This document shows positions 1 to 9,000 of a stretch of DNA of 64,000 bases, in pieces; position 1 is the first letter of the stretch, and every line of letters starts with the position of its first letter. The notes below the pieces were generated by a model that was not told where the DNA came from, ran no database searches, and saw only the letters and a program-made list of their open reading frames with translations. Position numbers and translations under genes: made by a program. This DNA is from Mycoplasmopsis caviae (GTDB lineage Bacteria; Bacillota_I; Bacilli_A; Mycoplasmatales; Metamycoplasmataceae), in NCBI RefSeq assembly GCF_024498215.1, contig NZ_CP101806.1:62001-126000 (forward strand), in the 5' to 3' direction.

Positions 1-122
1 GGTGCTTCTTTGTCATTTCTTAATCTCATATTTAAAGTATATATTAAATTAAAATTTAATTTATTAAATAATTTCAATACCCAATTTTACTAATTTGCAA
101 TAAATATTCATTTTTTTGAATT

Positions 123-157
123 TGTCCAAAAGTGCTGTTTTATAGCATTTTTGGACA
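123..157. repeat. Imperfect hairpin with CTGTTTTATAG-type core
   Basis: Arms 123-136 (TGTCCAAAAGTGCT) and 144-157 pair with one mismatch around a loop carrying GTTTTAT. The same core recurs at about ten other intergenic places in the window (see findings). It sits between whatever lies left of the window and the clpB operator. No U-rich tail is seen, so it is not clearly a terminator. Confidence 0.6.
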
Positions 158-195
158 TTTAGAAGAGAAAAACAAAAAAAATTATTTAATTATTT

Positions 196-233
196 TTGGC
201 ACTCTTACCCTTTAAGTGCTAAAATAGTATTAT
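196..233 (+). promoter_or_regulatory. CIRCE operator (HrcA site) and -10 box of clpB
   Basis: TTGGCACTC (196-204) and AAGTGCTAA (214-222) are separated by exactly 9 nt, matching the CIRCE consensus TTAGCACTC-N9-GAGTGCTAA with two mismatches. A TATTAT -10 box follows at 228-233, 28 nt before the start codon. CIRCE is the known binding site of the heat-shock repressor HrcA in Firmicutes and mollicutes, so clpB is inferred to be heat inducible and repressed by HrcA. Confidence 0.88.
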
Positions 234-260
234 GGAATTTGTGATAAATGGAGGTACAAA

Positions 261-2414
261 ATGGATTTTAATTTAGATGATTTATTTGGAGCAAACGAAA
301 ACAATAATAACAAATCTAGCGACCCATTAAAAATCTATGGAAGAAATCTCACTGATTTAGCTGCAAGAAATGAACTTGATCCTGTTATTAACAGAGATGA
401 TGAAATCAGAAGAATGATTCGAATATTAAGTAGAAAAACAAAAAATAACCCTGTTTTAGTTGGTGAACCTGGTGTTGGTAAAACTGCTATTGTTGAAGGG
501 CTAGCTCGCAAAATTGTCGAGGGTCAAGTGCCAGAAAATTTAAAAGGAAAAGATATTTTCGAACTTGATTTAGCAGCACTAATTGCCGGCGCATCATACC
601 AAGGACAATTTGAAAAAAGGCTTAAAGATGTACTAAAGAGAATTGAAGAATCTAATGGTGACATTATAGTTTTTATTGATGAAATTCATATGCTTATTGG
701 AACTGGCAGAAATGCTGGTGGTGGTATGGATGCTGCAAATATTATTAAACCACTGATGGCAAGAGGAAAAATGCACTTAATTGGTGCAACAACTTTTGAT
801 GAATATAGAAAATATATTGAAAAAGATGCTGCACTCGAGCGAAGAATGCAAAGAGTTGACGTTTTAGAGCCATCTATCGATGACACAATAACTATTTTGC
901 GTGGTATAAAAGCACGTTTTGAAAATTATCATAATGTTAAAATTCAAGATGATGCATTAGTTTCAGCTGCCCGACTTTCATCAAGATATATTTCAGATAG
1001 ATTTCTACCTGACAAGGCAATTGACTTAGTTGATGAAGCAGCTGCAACAATTAAAACAGAAATTAATTTTGAACCCGAAGCACTAGAAAAAGCTAAGCAA
1101 AAATTGGCAAAACTTAAAATGGAAAAAATTGCTATTACTAGTGAAGACAAGAAAAAACATACTACAAGAATTAAAGAGATAGATATTGAAATTAAGGATG
1201 TAGAAGCAGAAATTAAATTATTAAAAGACAAATGAAATTCTGAAAAGAAAAAACTCGAAGATCTTTCAAAATTGAAGAGCAAACTAGACGATGCAAGACA
1301 TAGACTTAATATTTATCAAAAAGAAACCGATTATGAAAAAGCATCAAAAATTCTTTATGATGAAATTCCAACCATTAAAAAGATGATTGAAGCTACTGAG
1401 AAGGAAATATCTCAATCAGGCAATTCAATTGTAAAGGATAGTGTTACAAGTGAAGAAATAGCAAATATTGTTTCGAAGTGAACTAAAATACCAATTTCAA
1501 AACTCTTGGAGAGCGATAAAGAAAAATTATTAAACCTTGAAGCAGATTTAAAGAAAAGAATTAAAGGTCAAAATAATGCGATTAGATTAGTTTCACAGGC
1601 TGTATTAAGAGCAAAAGCTAACATTAATGATCCTAATAGGCCGCTTGCTAGTTTTCTTTTCACTGGACCAACAGGTGTTGGTAAAACTGAATTAGCAAGA
1701 ACACTTGCTTATTCTCTATTTGACAGTGAAAAACAAATGATTAGGCTTGATATGTCTGAGTACATGGAAAAACACAGCGTGTCTAAGATTCTTGGAGCTC
1801 CTCCAGGTTATGTTGGATATGATAGTGGTGGTTCATTAGCTGAAAAAATTAGAAAGAACCCATATACAATTTTACTTTTTGATGAAATAGAAAAGGCTGA
1901 CCGCGACGTTTTAAATATTTTGCTTCAAATGATGGATAACGGGGCAATTACTGATTCAAATGGACGTGTTATCAATTGTCGCAATTTAATTATTATTATG
2001 ACAAGTAACCTTGGCTCACAGGAAATATTGAAACATCTTGATCAGATGCCAAGTATTAAAGCAGAATTACTTAAATTTTTAACACCAGAATTTGTTAATA
2101 GAATTGATGAAATTATTAAATTTGATCCGTTAAGCAATGATGTAATTAATGAAATCGTTGAACTTGAACTCCAAAAACTCTCAGAGAGAATGAGAGATGT
2201 AAAAGATGTCAAGATTTCATTTACTAATAAAGCGATTGAATTTGTTGGTAGTTCAGCATATGATGAAAATTTTGGTGCTAGACCAATTAAAAGATTTATA
2301 CAAAACAAAATTGAAAGTTTACTTGCTTACAAAATTATTGATGGATCAATTAGAAGTGGTAAGAGCTACAAAATAGATATTTTTGCAGGTAATTTTGTTA
2401 TCAAAGAAGCATAA
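261..2414 (+). CDS. clpB: ATP-dependent disaggregase ClpB
   Basis: AAA+ chaperone that threads aggregated protein through a hexameric ring, normally with DnaK. 717 residues read through two TGA (Trp) codons at 1233 and 1479. Walker A1 (GEPGVGKT) lies near residues 68-75, followed by Walker B1 (FIDEIH). A Lys/Glu-rich coiled-coil middle domain lies near residues 270-400. NBD2 then shows [16 protein letters not shown] and the C-terminal AAA lid. The usual N-terminal substrate domain of about 150 residues is missing, as in other mycoplasma ClpBs. The start is supported by GGAGG at 250-254. It stands alone behind CIRCE and ends in its own terminator. Confidence 0.96.
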
Positions 2415-2420
2415 TAATTT

Positions 2421-2455
2421 AGTTTATTCCTAGTGTAGGAATAAACTTTTATTTT
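2421..2455 (+). terminator. Rho-independent terminator of clpB
   Basis: Perfect 12-bp stem (AGTTTATTCCTA, 2421-2432; complement 2436-2447) with a GTG loop and a T-rich tail (2447-2455), 7 nt after the clpB stop codon. Confidence 0.9.
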
Positions 2456-2480
2456 TGACCAAAACACCTATAAAACAATA

Positions 2481-2503
2481 AAAAAAGTAGCAATTGGCTA
2501 CTT
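2481..2503 (-). terminator. Terminator of rpsP-trmD-rplS
   Basis: AAGTAGC (2485-2491) pairs with GCTACTT (2497-2503). Read on the minus strand, the stem is followed by a run of T (complement of 2481-2486). It lies 20 nt beyond the rplS stop codon. A partial copy of the CTATAAAACA repeat lies just left, at 2456-2480. Confidence 0.8.
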
Positions 2504-2523
2504 GATTATTAATAAAAATTAAA

Positions 2524-2880
2524 TTACTTTGTACGTTTAATTTCTTTAAGACGTGCGCTTTTACCACTTCTATTCTTCATGTAGTAAAGTTTTGCACGAC
2601 GTACTTTGTTTGAACGAACAACTTCAATTGAAGCAATCATTGGTGAGTGTAATGGAAATGTTCTATTAACACCAATACCAAAAGAAATTTTTCTAACTGT
2701 AAATGTGTTACGAGTACCTGATTCTTTTTTGCTAATTACTAAACCTTCAAAAATTTGGATACGTTCTTTTTCGCCTTCACGAATACGAACGTGAACCTTA
2801 ACATTATCTCCAACTCTAAATTCAGGAAAATCAGTACGTAATTGACTTGATTCAACTAATTCGATTAATTTATTTCTCAT
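2524..2880 (-). CDS. rplS: 50S ribosomal protein L19
   Basis: Large-subunit protein at the 30S-50S interface, 118 residues, the usual length. It shows the family pattern: an N-terminal helix, then [16 protein letters not shown], then the conserved [15 protein letters not shown] segment and a basic C-terminus. I chose ATG at 2880, not the TTG at 2895, because AAAGGA sits 8 nt upstream of 2880. Its start overlaps the end of trmD by 11 nt, implying translational coupling. It is the last gene of rpsP-trmD-rplS. Confidence 0.96.
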   Translation of the reverse strand: MRNKLIELVESSQLRTDFPEFRVGDNVKVHVRIREGEKERIQIFEGLVISKKESGTRNTFTVRKISFGIGVNRTFPLHSPMIASIEVVRSNKVRRAKLYYMKNRSGKSARLKEIKRTK

Positions 2881-3571
2881 TTTTAATCCTTTCAATTATA
2901 TCTGGACGATTCTTCATTGTTTTATTCAATTGAGCATCTCTTTTTCATTTTTCAATTTCTGCATGATTTCCATTAAGTAATACTTCCGGAACAATAAGAG
3001 ATTTGTTGTTTGATTTACTAACATACACTCTTGGCCTTGTATATTGCGGATAATCCAATAAACCATCATTTTGAAATGAATCGTTTGCAAAACTTTCTTC
3101 TCTAATTACGCCAGGAACTAATCTTATGATACTATCAGCCATTACCATTGAAGGTAATTCGCCACCAGTTAAGACATAGTCACCAATTGAAATCTCTTCA
3201 TCAACTAAATCAACAATTCTTTCATCAAAACCTTCATAACGACCAGAAATAAATGTTATTTCTTTATGTTTTGATAATTCATTTGCTATTTTTTGATCAA
3301 ATTTCTTACCTTGAGGGGTTACAAGAATTTTATATCCGCCTCTTCCTTTAAGAGAATCAAGTGCAAGGTCAATAGGTTCTATTTGCAAAAGCATTCCATG
3401 ACCGCCACCAAAGATTTCATCATCAACCTTGTGGTGTTTATCTCTACTGAACAACCTAAAGTCAACAACGTTAATTTCAATTAACTTTTTTTCAATTGCT
3501 CTTGAAATAATTGATTCTTCTACAAAAGGTTTGTAGTAATTTGGAAAAAGAGTTAAAAAGTTTATTTTCAT
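2870..3571 (-). CDS. trmD: tRNA (guanine37-N1)-methyltransferase TrmD
   Basis: SAM-dependent SPOUT methyltransferase that forms m1G37 in tRNAs reading CNN codons, preventing frameshifts. 233 residues. The trefoil-knot SAM site is visible in [29 protein letters not shown], given here in parts: [11 protein letters not shown] then [13 protein letters not shown], then [14 protein letters not shown]. The C-terminal 24 codons after an in-frame TGA (2945-2947) are real and end in TAA at 2870. It lies 13 nt after rpsP and overlaps the rplS start. Confidence 0.96.
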
Positions 3572-3584
3572 AATCTAGATATAA

Positions 3585-4046
3585 CTATTTTTTTGTAGTT
3601 TTACGAACTGTTTTAGCTGTTGGTTTAGCGGCTGCTTTTGTTGTTTTAACATTTGCTGCCTTTGTTGCGACTTTTTTATCAGCAACAATTTTTTTAGTAG
3701 TTGTTGTCTTTGATGCAGGCTTTACAGTTGATTTAGCAGTTTCTTTTTTAACAGGTTTTTTAGTAACTTCTTCTGTTTTTGTTGCTTCTTTGTTTGTGTT
3801 GTTCATAAACTTAGCATTTAACTTGTGTTTTCTAAATAAGTTGAAAACTGTTTGAGTTAATTGAGCACCGTTGTTAATTCATTTTTGTGTTGCTTCTTCA
3901 TTTAAAACAAACTCTTTTGAGTGTGGATTATATTGGCCTAATGCTTCAATAAATTTTCCATCTCTAGGAGCACGTGAGTCAGCAACCACAATTTTGTAGC
4001 AAGCATTAAATTTGCTTCCTAATCTTTTTAATCTAATTTTAACCAT
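3585..4046 (-). CDS. rpsP: 30S ribosomal protein S16 with long Lys/Ala/Thr tail
   Basis: S16 stabilises the 5' domain of 16S rRNA. The first 80 or so of 153 residues are a normal S16 ([20 protein letters not shown]..., [15 protein letters not shown]). Reading through a TGA Trp codon at 3879 leads into about 72 further residues built almost only of Lys, Ala, Thr and Val. S16 usually ends near 85-90 residues. The tail is in frame and without stops, so it is part of the protein rather than a separate small gene. The start at 4046 has AGGAG upstream. It is the first gene of rpsP-trmD-rplS. Confidence 0.93.
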
Positions 4047-4148
4047 TGTGGTTTCTCCTTGTTTTTTTATTAATAATTTAATATTCGCTGTCAAGTAAAA
4101 GTGCTTGACACCAAACATATTGCTTTATTATTTTAATATAAAATAAAG

Positions 4149-4170
4149 ATATTCAAAGTAAAAAAATAAG
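4149..4170 (+). repeat. Direct repeat (left copy) flanking the DpnII-like cassette
   Basis: 22 nt starting ATATTCAAAGTAAAAAAA. It differs by one base from 6645-6666, about 2.5 kb away. The two copies sit just beyond the 3' ends of the two adjacent restriction endonuclease genes. On the minus strand this T-rich sequence can also serve as a weak terminator after the DpnII-like gene. Confidence 0.6.
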
Positions 4171-4226
4171 ACTTGATTTACTTTACAGTGTCCGCACTCA
4201 AGGTTATCTAAATTTCGTCTTTATTT

Positions 4227-5078
4227 TAAGGACCTTAAAACATCATTATTCAAGTCGTTTATATTAAATATTTTTAGGTTTTGTTCAAATATTTGTCGTA
4301 AATTATTCTTACATGTTTTTCAACCATTAATACCATCCGTTATTCACACAAACTCAAAATTCTCAATATCTTTTGTGGAAAAATATAATTTTTCATAACT
4401 TCTTATTATTTCGTTTAGTTTTGAACCACCTGACATATAAAAATTAACTTCAATAGCATAAACTTTATTTTCTTTAAGAATTATAAAATCAAATTTTTTA
4501 TTAAAATTAATTGCAAAAGCATTAGCAATATGTAGACTTGTTAACTCATCGATTTTATTAAATTTAACTTGTTTAAAATATGTTTTACCTTCTATAAATC
4601 CAGCTTCCTTTATAAATTTTTCAACAAGTAATTCCATGGCAGAACCTGTTCTGTTTTTTCTAGCATTTGAATTAATGCCTACTTGTACACCATCAAAATA
4701 TCCCAGCACATAGTCGTTACTTTTATTATTCAATCACTTTTTTAAACCGGATTTCTCAAAAAATTCAGCATAGTCTATAAACTTGTTAGTCATTCTTTCA
4801 AAATCTAATTCCTTTATTTTTTGATCTTCATAAATTTGAAGATAACTATTTCTAATTGCAAGTAAACTAGGAAGAATCTTTAATACATTTTTATCATTGT
4901 CATATAGTCGTTTAAATTCCAAGGATATATCTTCACATTGTCCAATACTGCAAAATTTTTCTAGTTCCCTTTTATACTTAAGTAAGTCATTATTTATCTT
5001 TGCAAAATCTACATAATAGTCATAACCAACAATTGTAGGTGTTAATGTTTTAAATCATTGCTCAAAATCTCTTATCAT
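4227..5078 (-). CDS. Type II restriction endonuclease, DpnII/MboI-like (GATC)
   Basis: 283 residues against 288 for S. pneumoniae DpnII, with collinear similarity that I recognise along the whole length: FEQWFKTLTPTI at the N-terminus, YVLGYFDGVQVGINSNARKN, a PD-(D/E)xK-like core FDFIILKENKVYAIEVNFY, and GSKLNEIIRSYEK. The C-terminal part reads EFVWITDGINGWKTCKNNLR, and its Trp residues are TGA codons. DpnII-type enzymes cut unmethylated GATC. The ATG lies 1 nt after the methylase stop codon, with AGGGGG as ribosome site, so the two are co-translated. The reading frame looks intact. Confidence 0.92.
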
Positions 5079-5079
5079 T

Positions 5080-6129
5080 TTACCCCCTATAATTTGTAAT
5101 GATTACTTCCTCAACATCGCCACGACCATCCCCGTTTGAATTAATCATTCTTTTTGCCTTAACAACATTGATGTTAAATTCCTTATAAAGTTCATTAACA
5201 AGTTTTGTATTATGATTGCTTAACATAAGTTTTATGCCCTTTTTATCTAATTTTTTAAAAACGTTTGCTAATCGTATTTGCTCATCTTTTCCAAAAATTT
5301 CTGCATTGTATGAAATAAATGTATTCTTGTTTTCTATTACATCATATGGCGGGTCAAAATAAATAAAATCATTTTTATTTGCCTTTTCACAAAAAGTTTC
5401 AAAATCTTCACAAGAAATTTGATTTTGTGTGTTATTAAAAAAGTTTTTTAATCTATCAAAATTGTTTCTATCAAAACAGTTAACTGATGTTCTTTTTCCA
5501 GAAGGAACATTAAAAAAACCTTTTGAATTTACTCTGTAAAGCCCATTGAAACATGTTTTGTTCAAGTAGATTGTTCTTGCTGCCTTTATGTAATTTGGCA
5601 GATTATTATAGTTATTGTTTTTGTCCAAATCCCTTATTTTATAGTAATATTCTTCATTATGATTATTCTCATGTTTTACTAATTCGGTCTTTAATTTAAT
5701 AAATTCATCATCATTTTTTAAGCATCTATACACATTAATTAATTCTCTATTTGAATCATTAATTAAAAAACTTTTTGGCTTGAGATTTAATAATAATGCT
5801 CCCCCACCAACAAAAGGTTCAAAATAATTATTATAAGATTTAGGCAAAAATGTTTTGAGTTTATCAATTAATTGTGTCTTTCCACCAGCTCACTTAACAA
5901 ATGGCAAAAGTCTTTCTTCTTTATTTCCAATGTGAATATTTTCGAGGCCTATAGCCTTATATAATTTAATTATTGTTTCAAAACTAACACCCAAAACTTT
6001 TCCGTTCTCAATTCTTGTTAATTGAGTTCTTTCAACGCCACTTAATTTTGCAAGCTCAAGTTGTGTCATATTTTTTAGTTTTCTTTCTTGCTTAATCGTG
6101 TTGCCAACATTTTTTAATATTGAGTTCAT
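5080..6129 (-). CDS. HTH-Dam fusion: adenine-N6 DNA methyltransferase (GATC) with N-terminal XRE-type HTH
   Basis: 349 residues. Residues 1-66 form a Cro/C1-type helix-turn-helix (TIKQERKLKNMTQLELAKLS then ERTQLTRIENGK). A Dam/DpnM-class methylase follows with almost no linker: PFVKWAGGKTQ at 76-86, EPFVGGGALL (SAM site), FIYFDPPYD catalytic motif and a D12-class C-terminus. The joint is continuous because the TGA at 5890-5892 encodes the Trp of KWAGGK. The start at 6129 is favoured by GGAGG 8 nt upstream; the in-frame ATG at 6144 overlaps that site. The methylase should protect GATC. The HTH probably autoregulates the operon with the DpnII-like gene. DpnM enzymes usually lack this domain. 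Confidence 0.92.
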
Positions 6130-6169
6130 ACCAGTCGCCTCCATTTAAGAACTACATTTCCATATTTTC

Positions 6170-6199
6170 ATTATATCAAATGTATAAAATCATATACAT
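6170..6199 (-). promoter_or_regulatory. Promoter with palindromic operator upstream of HTH-Dam
   Basis: On the minus strand TATAAT occupies 6175-6170. Just upstream, ATGTATA (6180-6186) and TATACAT (6193-6199) form a perfect 7-bp inverted repeat with a 6-nt spacer, covering where the -35 box would lie. This is the arrangement expected of an operator for an autoregulating Cro-like domain. The palindrome is seen; its binding by the HTH is inferred. Confidence 0.6.
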
Positions 6200-6218
6200 A
6201 TTTTATTTATTTTATGAG

Positions 6219-6642
6219 TGTGAATTCCAAAACAAATTGAACACTTTATGGTAATTTTTCATTAAATGATTTTATGAATAAAGACACAAAAAAATAGGCA
6301 TCAAAAAGATTAATTTTATAATTTAGTGTCTTATTTTTTTATATTTGAAAATATCTGTATGAAAAAATCATTCTAGATTAAACACAGTGATTCATCTGAA
6401 TATGAACTAACAAATAATATTGAAAGAATTGTTTTTGTAAGCGATAACTATAAATTATTGCTAGATTCAGTTGAAAAAAACAGCCAGAAGTAACTAACTG
6501 TTTATAAAAAAATAAGGCAATAGTGGAGAATTTAATTCTCCATTATTATTTTAAAAAATAATAGTTAATTTCAAAACAAAACGAGAACATATTTTGTTTT
6601 GAAATTAAACACAAAAAATAACTCAATTTGTTTAAAACCCAA
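6219..6642. mobile_element. Miniature, internally deleted derivative of the 22240-24159 IS
   Basis: About 424 bp. Both ends match the ends of the full element at 22240-24159: the left end TGTGAATTCC then AAAACAAATTGA, and the right end CTCAATTTGTTTAAAA. Inside, the transposase start (ATGAAAAAATCATT at 6359) is joined near 6437 directly to the last codons (SDNYKLLLDSVEK). About 1.5 kb of the gene is missing, and a stop codon follows the fifth codon. It is therefore a non-autonomous MITE-like copy, inserted just upstream of the HTH-Dam operator region. Confidence 0.8.
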
Positions 6643-6644
6643 GA

Positions 6645-6666
6645 ATATTCAAAGTAAAAAAACAAG
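6645..6666 (+). repeat. Direct repeat (right copy) flanking the DpnII-like cassette
   Basis: ATATTCAAAGTAAAAAAACA..., 21 of 22 bases equal to 4149-4170. It lies immediately right of the miniature IS and left of the terminator of the second restriction gene. Confidence 0.6.
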
Positions 6667-6690
6667 AAAGACTCGATATTGATCTTTCTC
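6657..6690 (-). terminator. Terminator of the AlwI/BstNBI-like endonuclease gene
   Basis: On the minus strand AGAAAGA and TCTTTCT form a stem (within 6665-6690) followed by TGTTTTTTT. It lies about 30 nt after the stop codon of the gene at 6719-8308. Confidence 0.7.
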
Positions 6691-6718
6691 GCAAATATTG
6701 TAAAAGTTTCAAAATTAA

Positions 6719-8308
6719 TTAATGTTTTTTAAGTATATTGTTATCACTTGCTAGGTTATAAAATGAAAGTAAATTAACAACATGCATTTTATCAAATTCA
6801 CTATTTTTTGCAATTTTACTTCAGCCCGCCGTTTTTGTTATTTGTGGTTTTAAATGCCCTGATATACATTCACTTAATAGATGTGTTTCTTTATTCTCAT
6901 TATTCATAAATGAAATAATAAACAATTTGACCTTATCAAGTGAATCTGTGTCATATTGTTCCTCAACGGCTTCGTAATATTCAAAATCGTTAAGATAAGC
7001 ACTTATATGTCTGTTCACTCTGGTTGTTTCATGATCGTCAATATCTTTCAACGTCTTGTGAATAGTGGTTTCAACAGATCATATTCTATCATTACTGTAA
7101 TAAATGAAGTCACTTCCTCCTCCTGGAGCTGTATGCTTTGGAAAAAGTTCATAATCCACTTTGGTGTTTGAAAATTTAGTAAAGTCTTGAGGTTTAATAT
7201 TTAGTATATGGGCAAAAAATAAATTTACAAAATATTCTGCGATTGTATGGTTTTCGACAAAAAATAAGCCATTTTCTGTCTTGATTTTTTCTCAATTACG
7301 ATCTTGAATTTGTTTTAATATTTTTCTTGTTTTATCTAGATTTCATAAATATTTTGTTGGTTTAATATTTTCATAATTAATCGATGGATAATTATCTATG
7401 TCATTAACATAAATTCTGCTTGCGTCAATTACTTTTTCATCTGCATTAATCAGTGTAAAATCACGTAGTCAACGTCTGAATAAGTCAAAATATTCATCAA
7501 ATAAAAGTGTTTCCAATTTATTTTTTTCAATTAGTTCAATAAATTCAGAAATTGAATTCATTTGCTTAATTCTATTGCAAATTTGTTCCTTCACATTCAC
7601 AAATTTATTTTTACTTTTAAAATACAAATGGTTATAGTTTTTATCTGTTTTAAAGCCCGTTAAATGTTTTGTTGTTATTTCTTTTTGCTGATTATTTTTT
7701 ATCATATTGTATATGTTTCTATAAAAAGCAAAATTCTTTGGTGGTTTTCTAAAACCTAAATTTTTTTCATATGATTCAATATTTTTTAAATCTTCATCTT
7801 TTTTTAATGAAACTATTTTTCCAATAGAACACTTATTATATAAATCAACAAAAGATTCAGAACCATCAAAACATGCAAAAGCCAAAAAAAGTTTTTTAGT
7901 ATCAATTTTTCTGTCCTTATTATTTAAAATAAAATTAATTGTTTCTCTAAATGGTTCATAATTTTCAAATATTTTTTTGAATATCAAGTTTTCATTTATT
8001 TCAACACCAAGTAAATCATCAGCAAGAAAAAACAAATTTGTTGTTGGGTCCTTTTTAACAAGTTTTCATTTTTCAAGCCTACTACATAACATTTCAAGCC
8101 TATTTATTTTTTTATCATCTTTGTATTTGTAAATATTTTCAATTTTTATTCACTTATAAAATAAGTCTTCCTGTTTGTCATGAGAAGACATTTTTTTAAA
8201 TTCATCCGTATTGTCTTTAATTCAGTAAAGTATTTGACAATAGGAATTAACCTGCTTTTTTGTTCTTAATTCAGTTCCACCTAGTTTATTAAAATCATTA
8301 ATTTTCAT
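6719..8308 (-). CDS. Type IIS restriction endonuclease, AlwI/BstNBI/MlyI-like family
   Basis: 529 residues, open throughout when TGA is read as Trp. The C-terminal third resembles the catalytic region of N.BstNBI-type enzymes: HTAPGGGSDFIYYSNDRI then WSVETTIHKTLKDIDDHETT and RVNRHISAY. This matches the family pattern ...GxQPDMEIIY...GEVTT...PVTRHY; SDF and VETT would hold the metal-binding acids. Members cut at a distance from asymmetric sites (GGATC for AlwI, GAGTC for BstNBI/MlyI); which applies here cannot be read from sequence. The ATG overlaps the methylase stop codon by 11 nt. The gene looks intact while its methylase is broken, which is odd for a restriction system. Confidence 0.7.
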
Positions 8309-8893
8309 AATTAGTAATTAATACCTCTTCATCTTCATCGTTTGTTTTTGTTCTTTGATAATTGGAATTTTTATAACTCTTATTGAGTTTAAATACATTG
8401 TATTTTCTAGACCAATTAAATAATTCTGTATTTTCCTTTCCTTTGGCTTTCAACACATTTGATAGTGCCCACCTAATTTTTTTCTTGTTAATACATCAAG
8501 AATCTCAAATAATTTTTTATCATCTTTGTCTGTTCAATCTTTATTATAAGTAGCATCAGTTATTAAATAAGGAGGGTCAAGATATATAAAATCATCTTTG
8601 TTTAGTTTCTGATTATCTATTAAATCATTTAGAAAAGTTCAAAACCTGAATTAGAAAAACTGACATTCTTATGTTGAATGTTATTGATAAACTTCTTTAA
8701 ATTAATTTTTCTCTTAGTGTTAAATTCTTGTTTTCCAACAGGAATATTAAATTTATTATTTGAATTAAATCTTATTTGATTATTGAATCCATAAAAAATA
8801 AGTAAAAGCAACTTTATTTGTGCTTGAAATGAATTTTTGTTACTTAGATTGTTTCAATCATCTCTTAATTTAAGAAATGCTTCTTTGTTTTTC
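8298..8893 (-). pseudogene. 3' part of the broken type IIS methyltransferase (Dam-class domain)
   Basis: Encodes the C-terminal half of a D12-class adenine methylase: NNQIRFNSNNKFNIPVGKQE, LNDLIDNQKLNKDDFIYLDP followed by PYLITDATYN, ending EEVLITNYEN. The 5' part of the gene lies at 10831-12130, beyond an inserted IS. Within the duplicated stretch one A is missing relative to the right copy (GAAAAG near 8631 instead of GAAAAAG near 10890), so this copy is also frameshifted. The stop codon overlaps the start of the endonuclease gene, showing the original operon order methylase-endonuclease. Confidence 0.85.
8572..8893. repeat. Left copy of the ~322-bp IS1634 target duplication
   Basis: Identical to 10831-11153 except for one deleted A. 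The two copies directly abut the IS ends at 8894 and 10830. IS1634 is known to create target duplications of very variable and unusually long size, so this is taken as the target duplication rather than two recombined genes. Confidence 0.85.
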
Positions 8894-9000
8894 CCAAGTT
8901 TGACGAATCAAAAATGAAAATGAACACTTCATATACTAAAGTATATGAAATTTTTTCATTTTTTCTTATTTTGCGTTATAATATGTTATAATATAATTAT

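Noticed and set aside
1233-1481. TGA codons splitting clpB and most other long genes, which look like nonsense mutations
   Set aside because: They fall where homologues have Trp or in otherwise continuous, conserved frames; this is the mycoplasma code, so these genes are intact.
3585-3806. Separate small basic protein after rpsP
   Set aside because: It is in frame with rpsP through a TGA Trp codon and has no ribosome site of its own.
5890-6144. Stand-alone HTH controller (C protein) gene
   Set aside because: The frame continues through TGA (Trp of KWAGGK) into the Dam domain, and that domain needs those residues.
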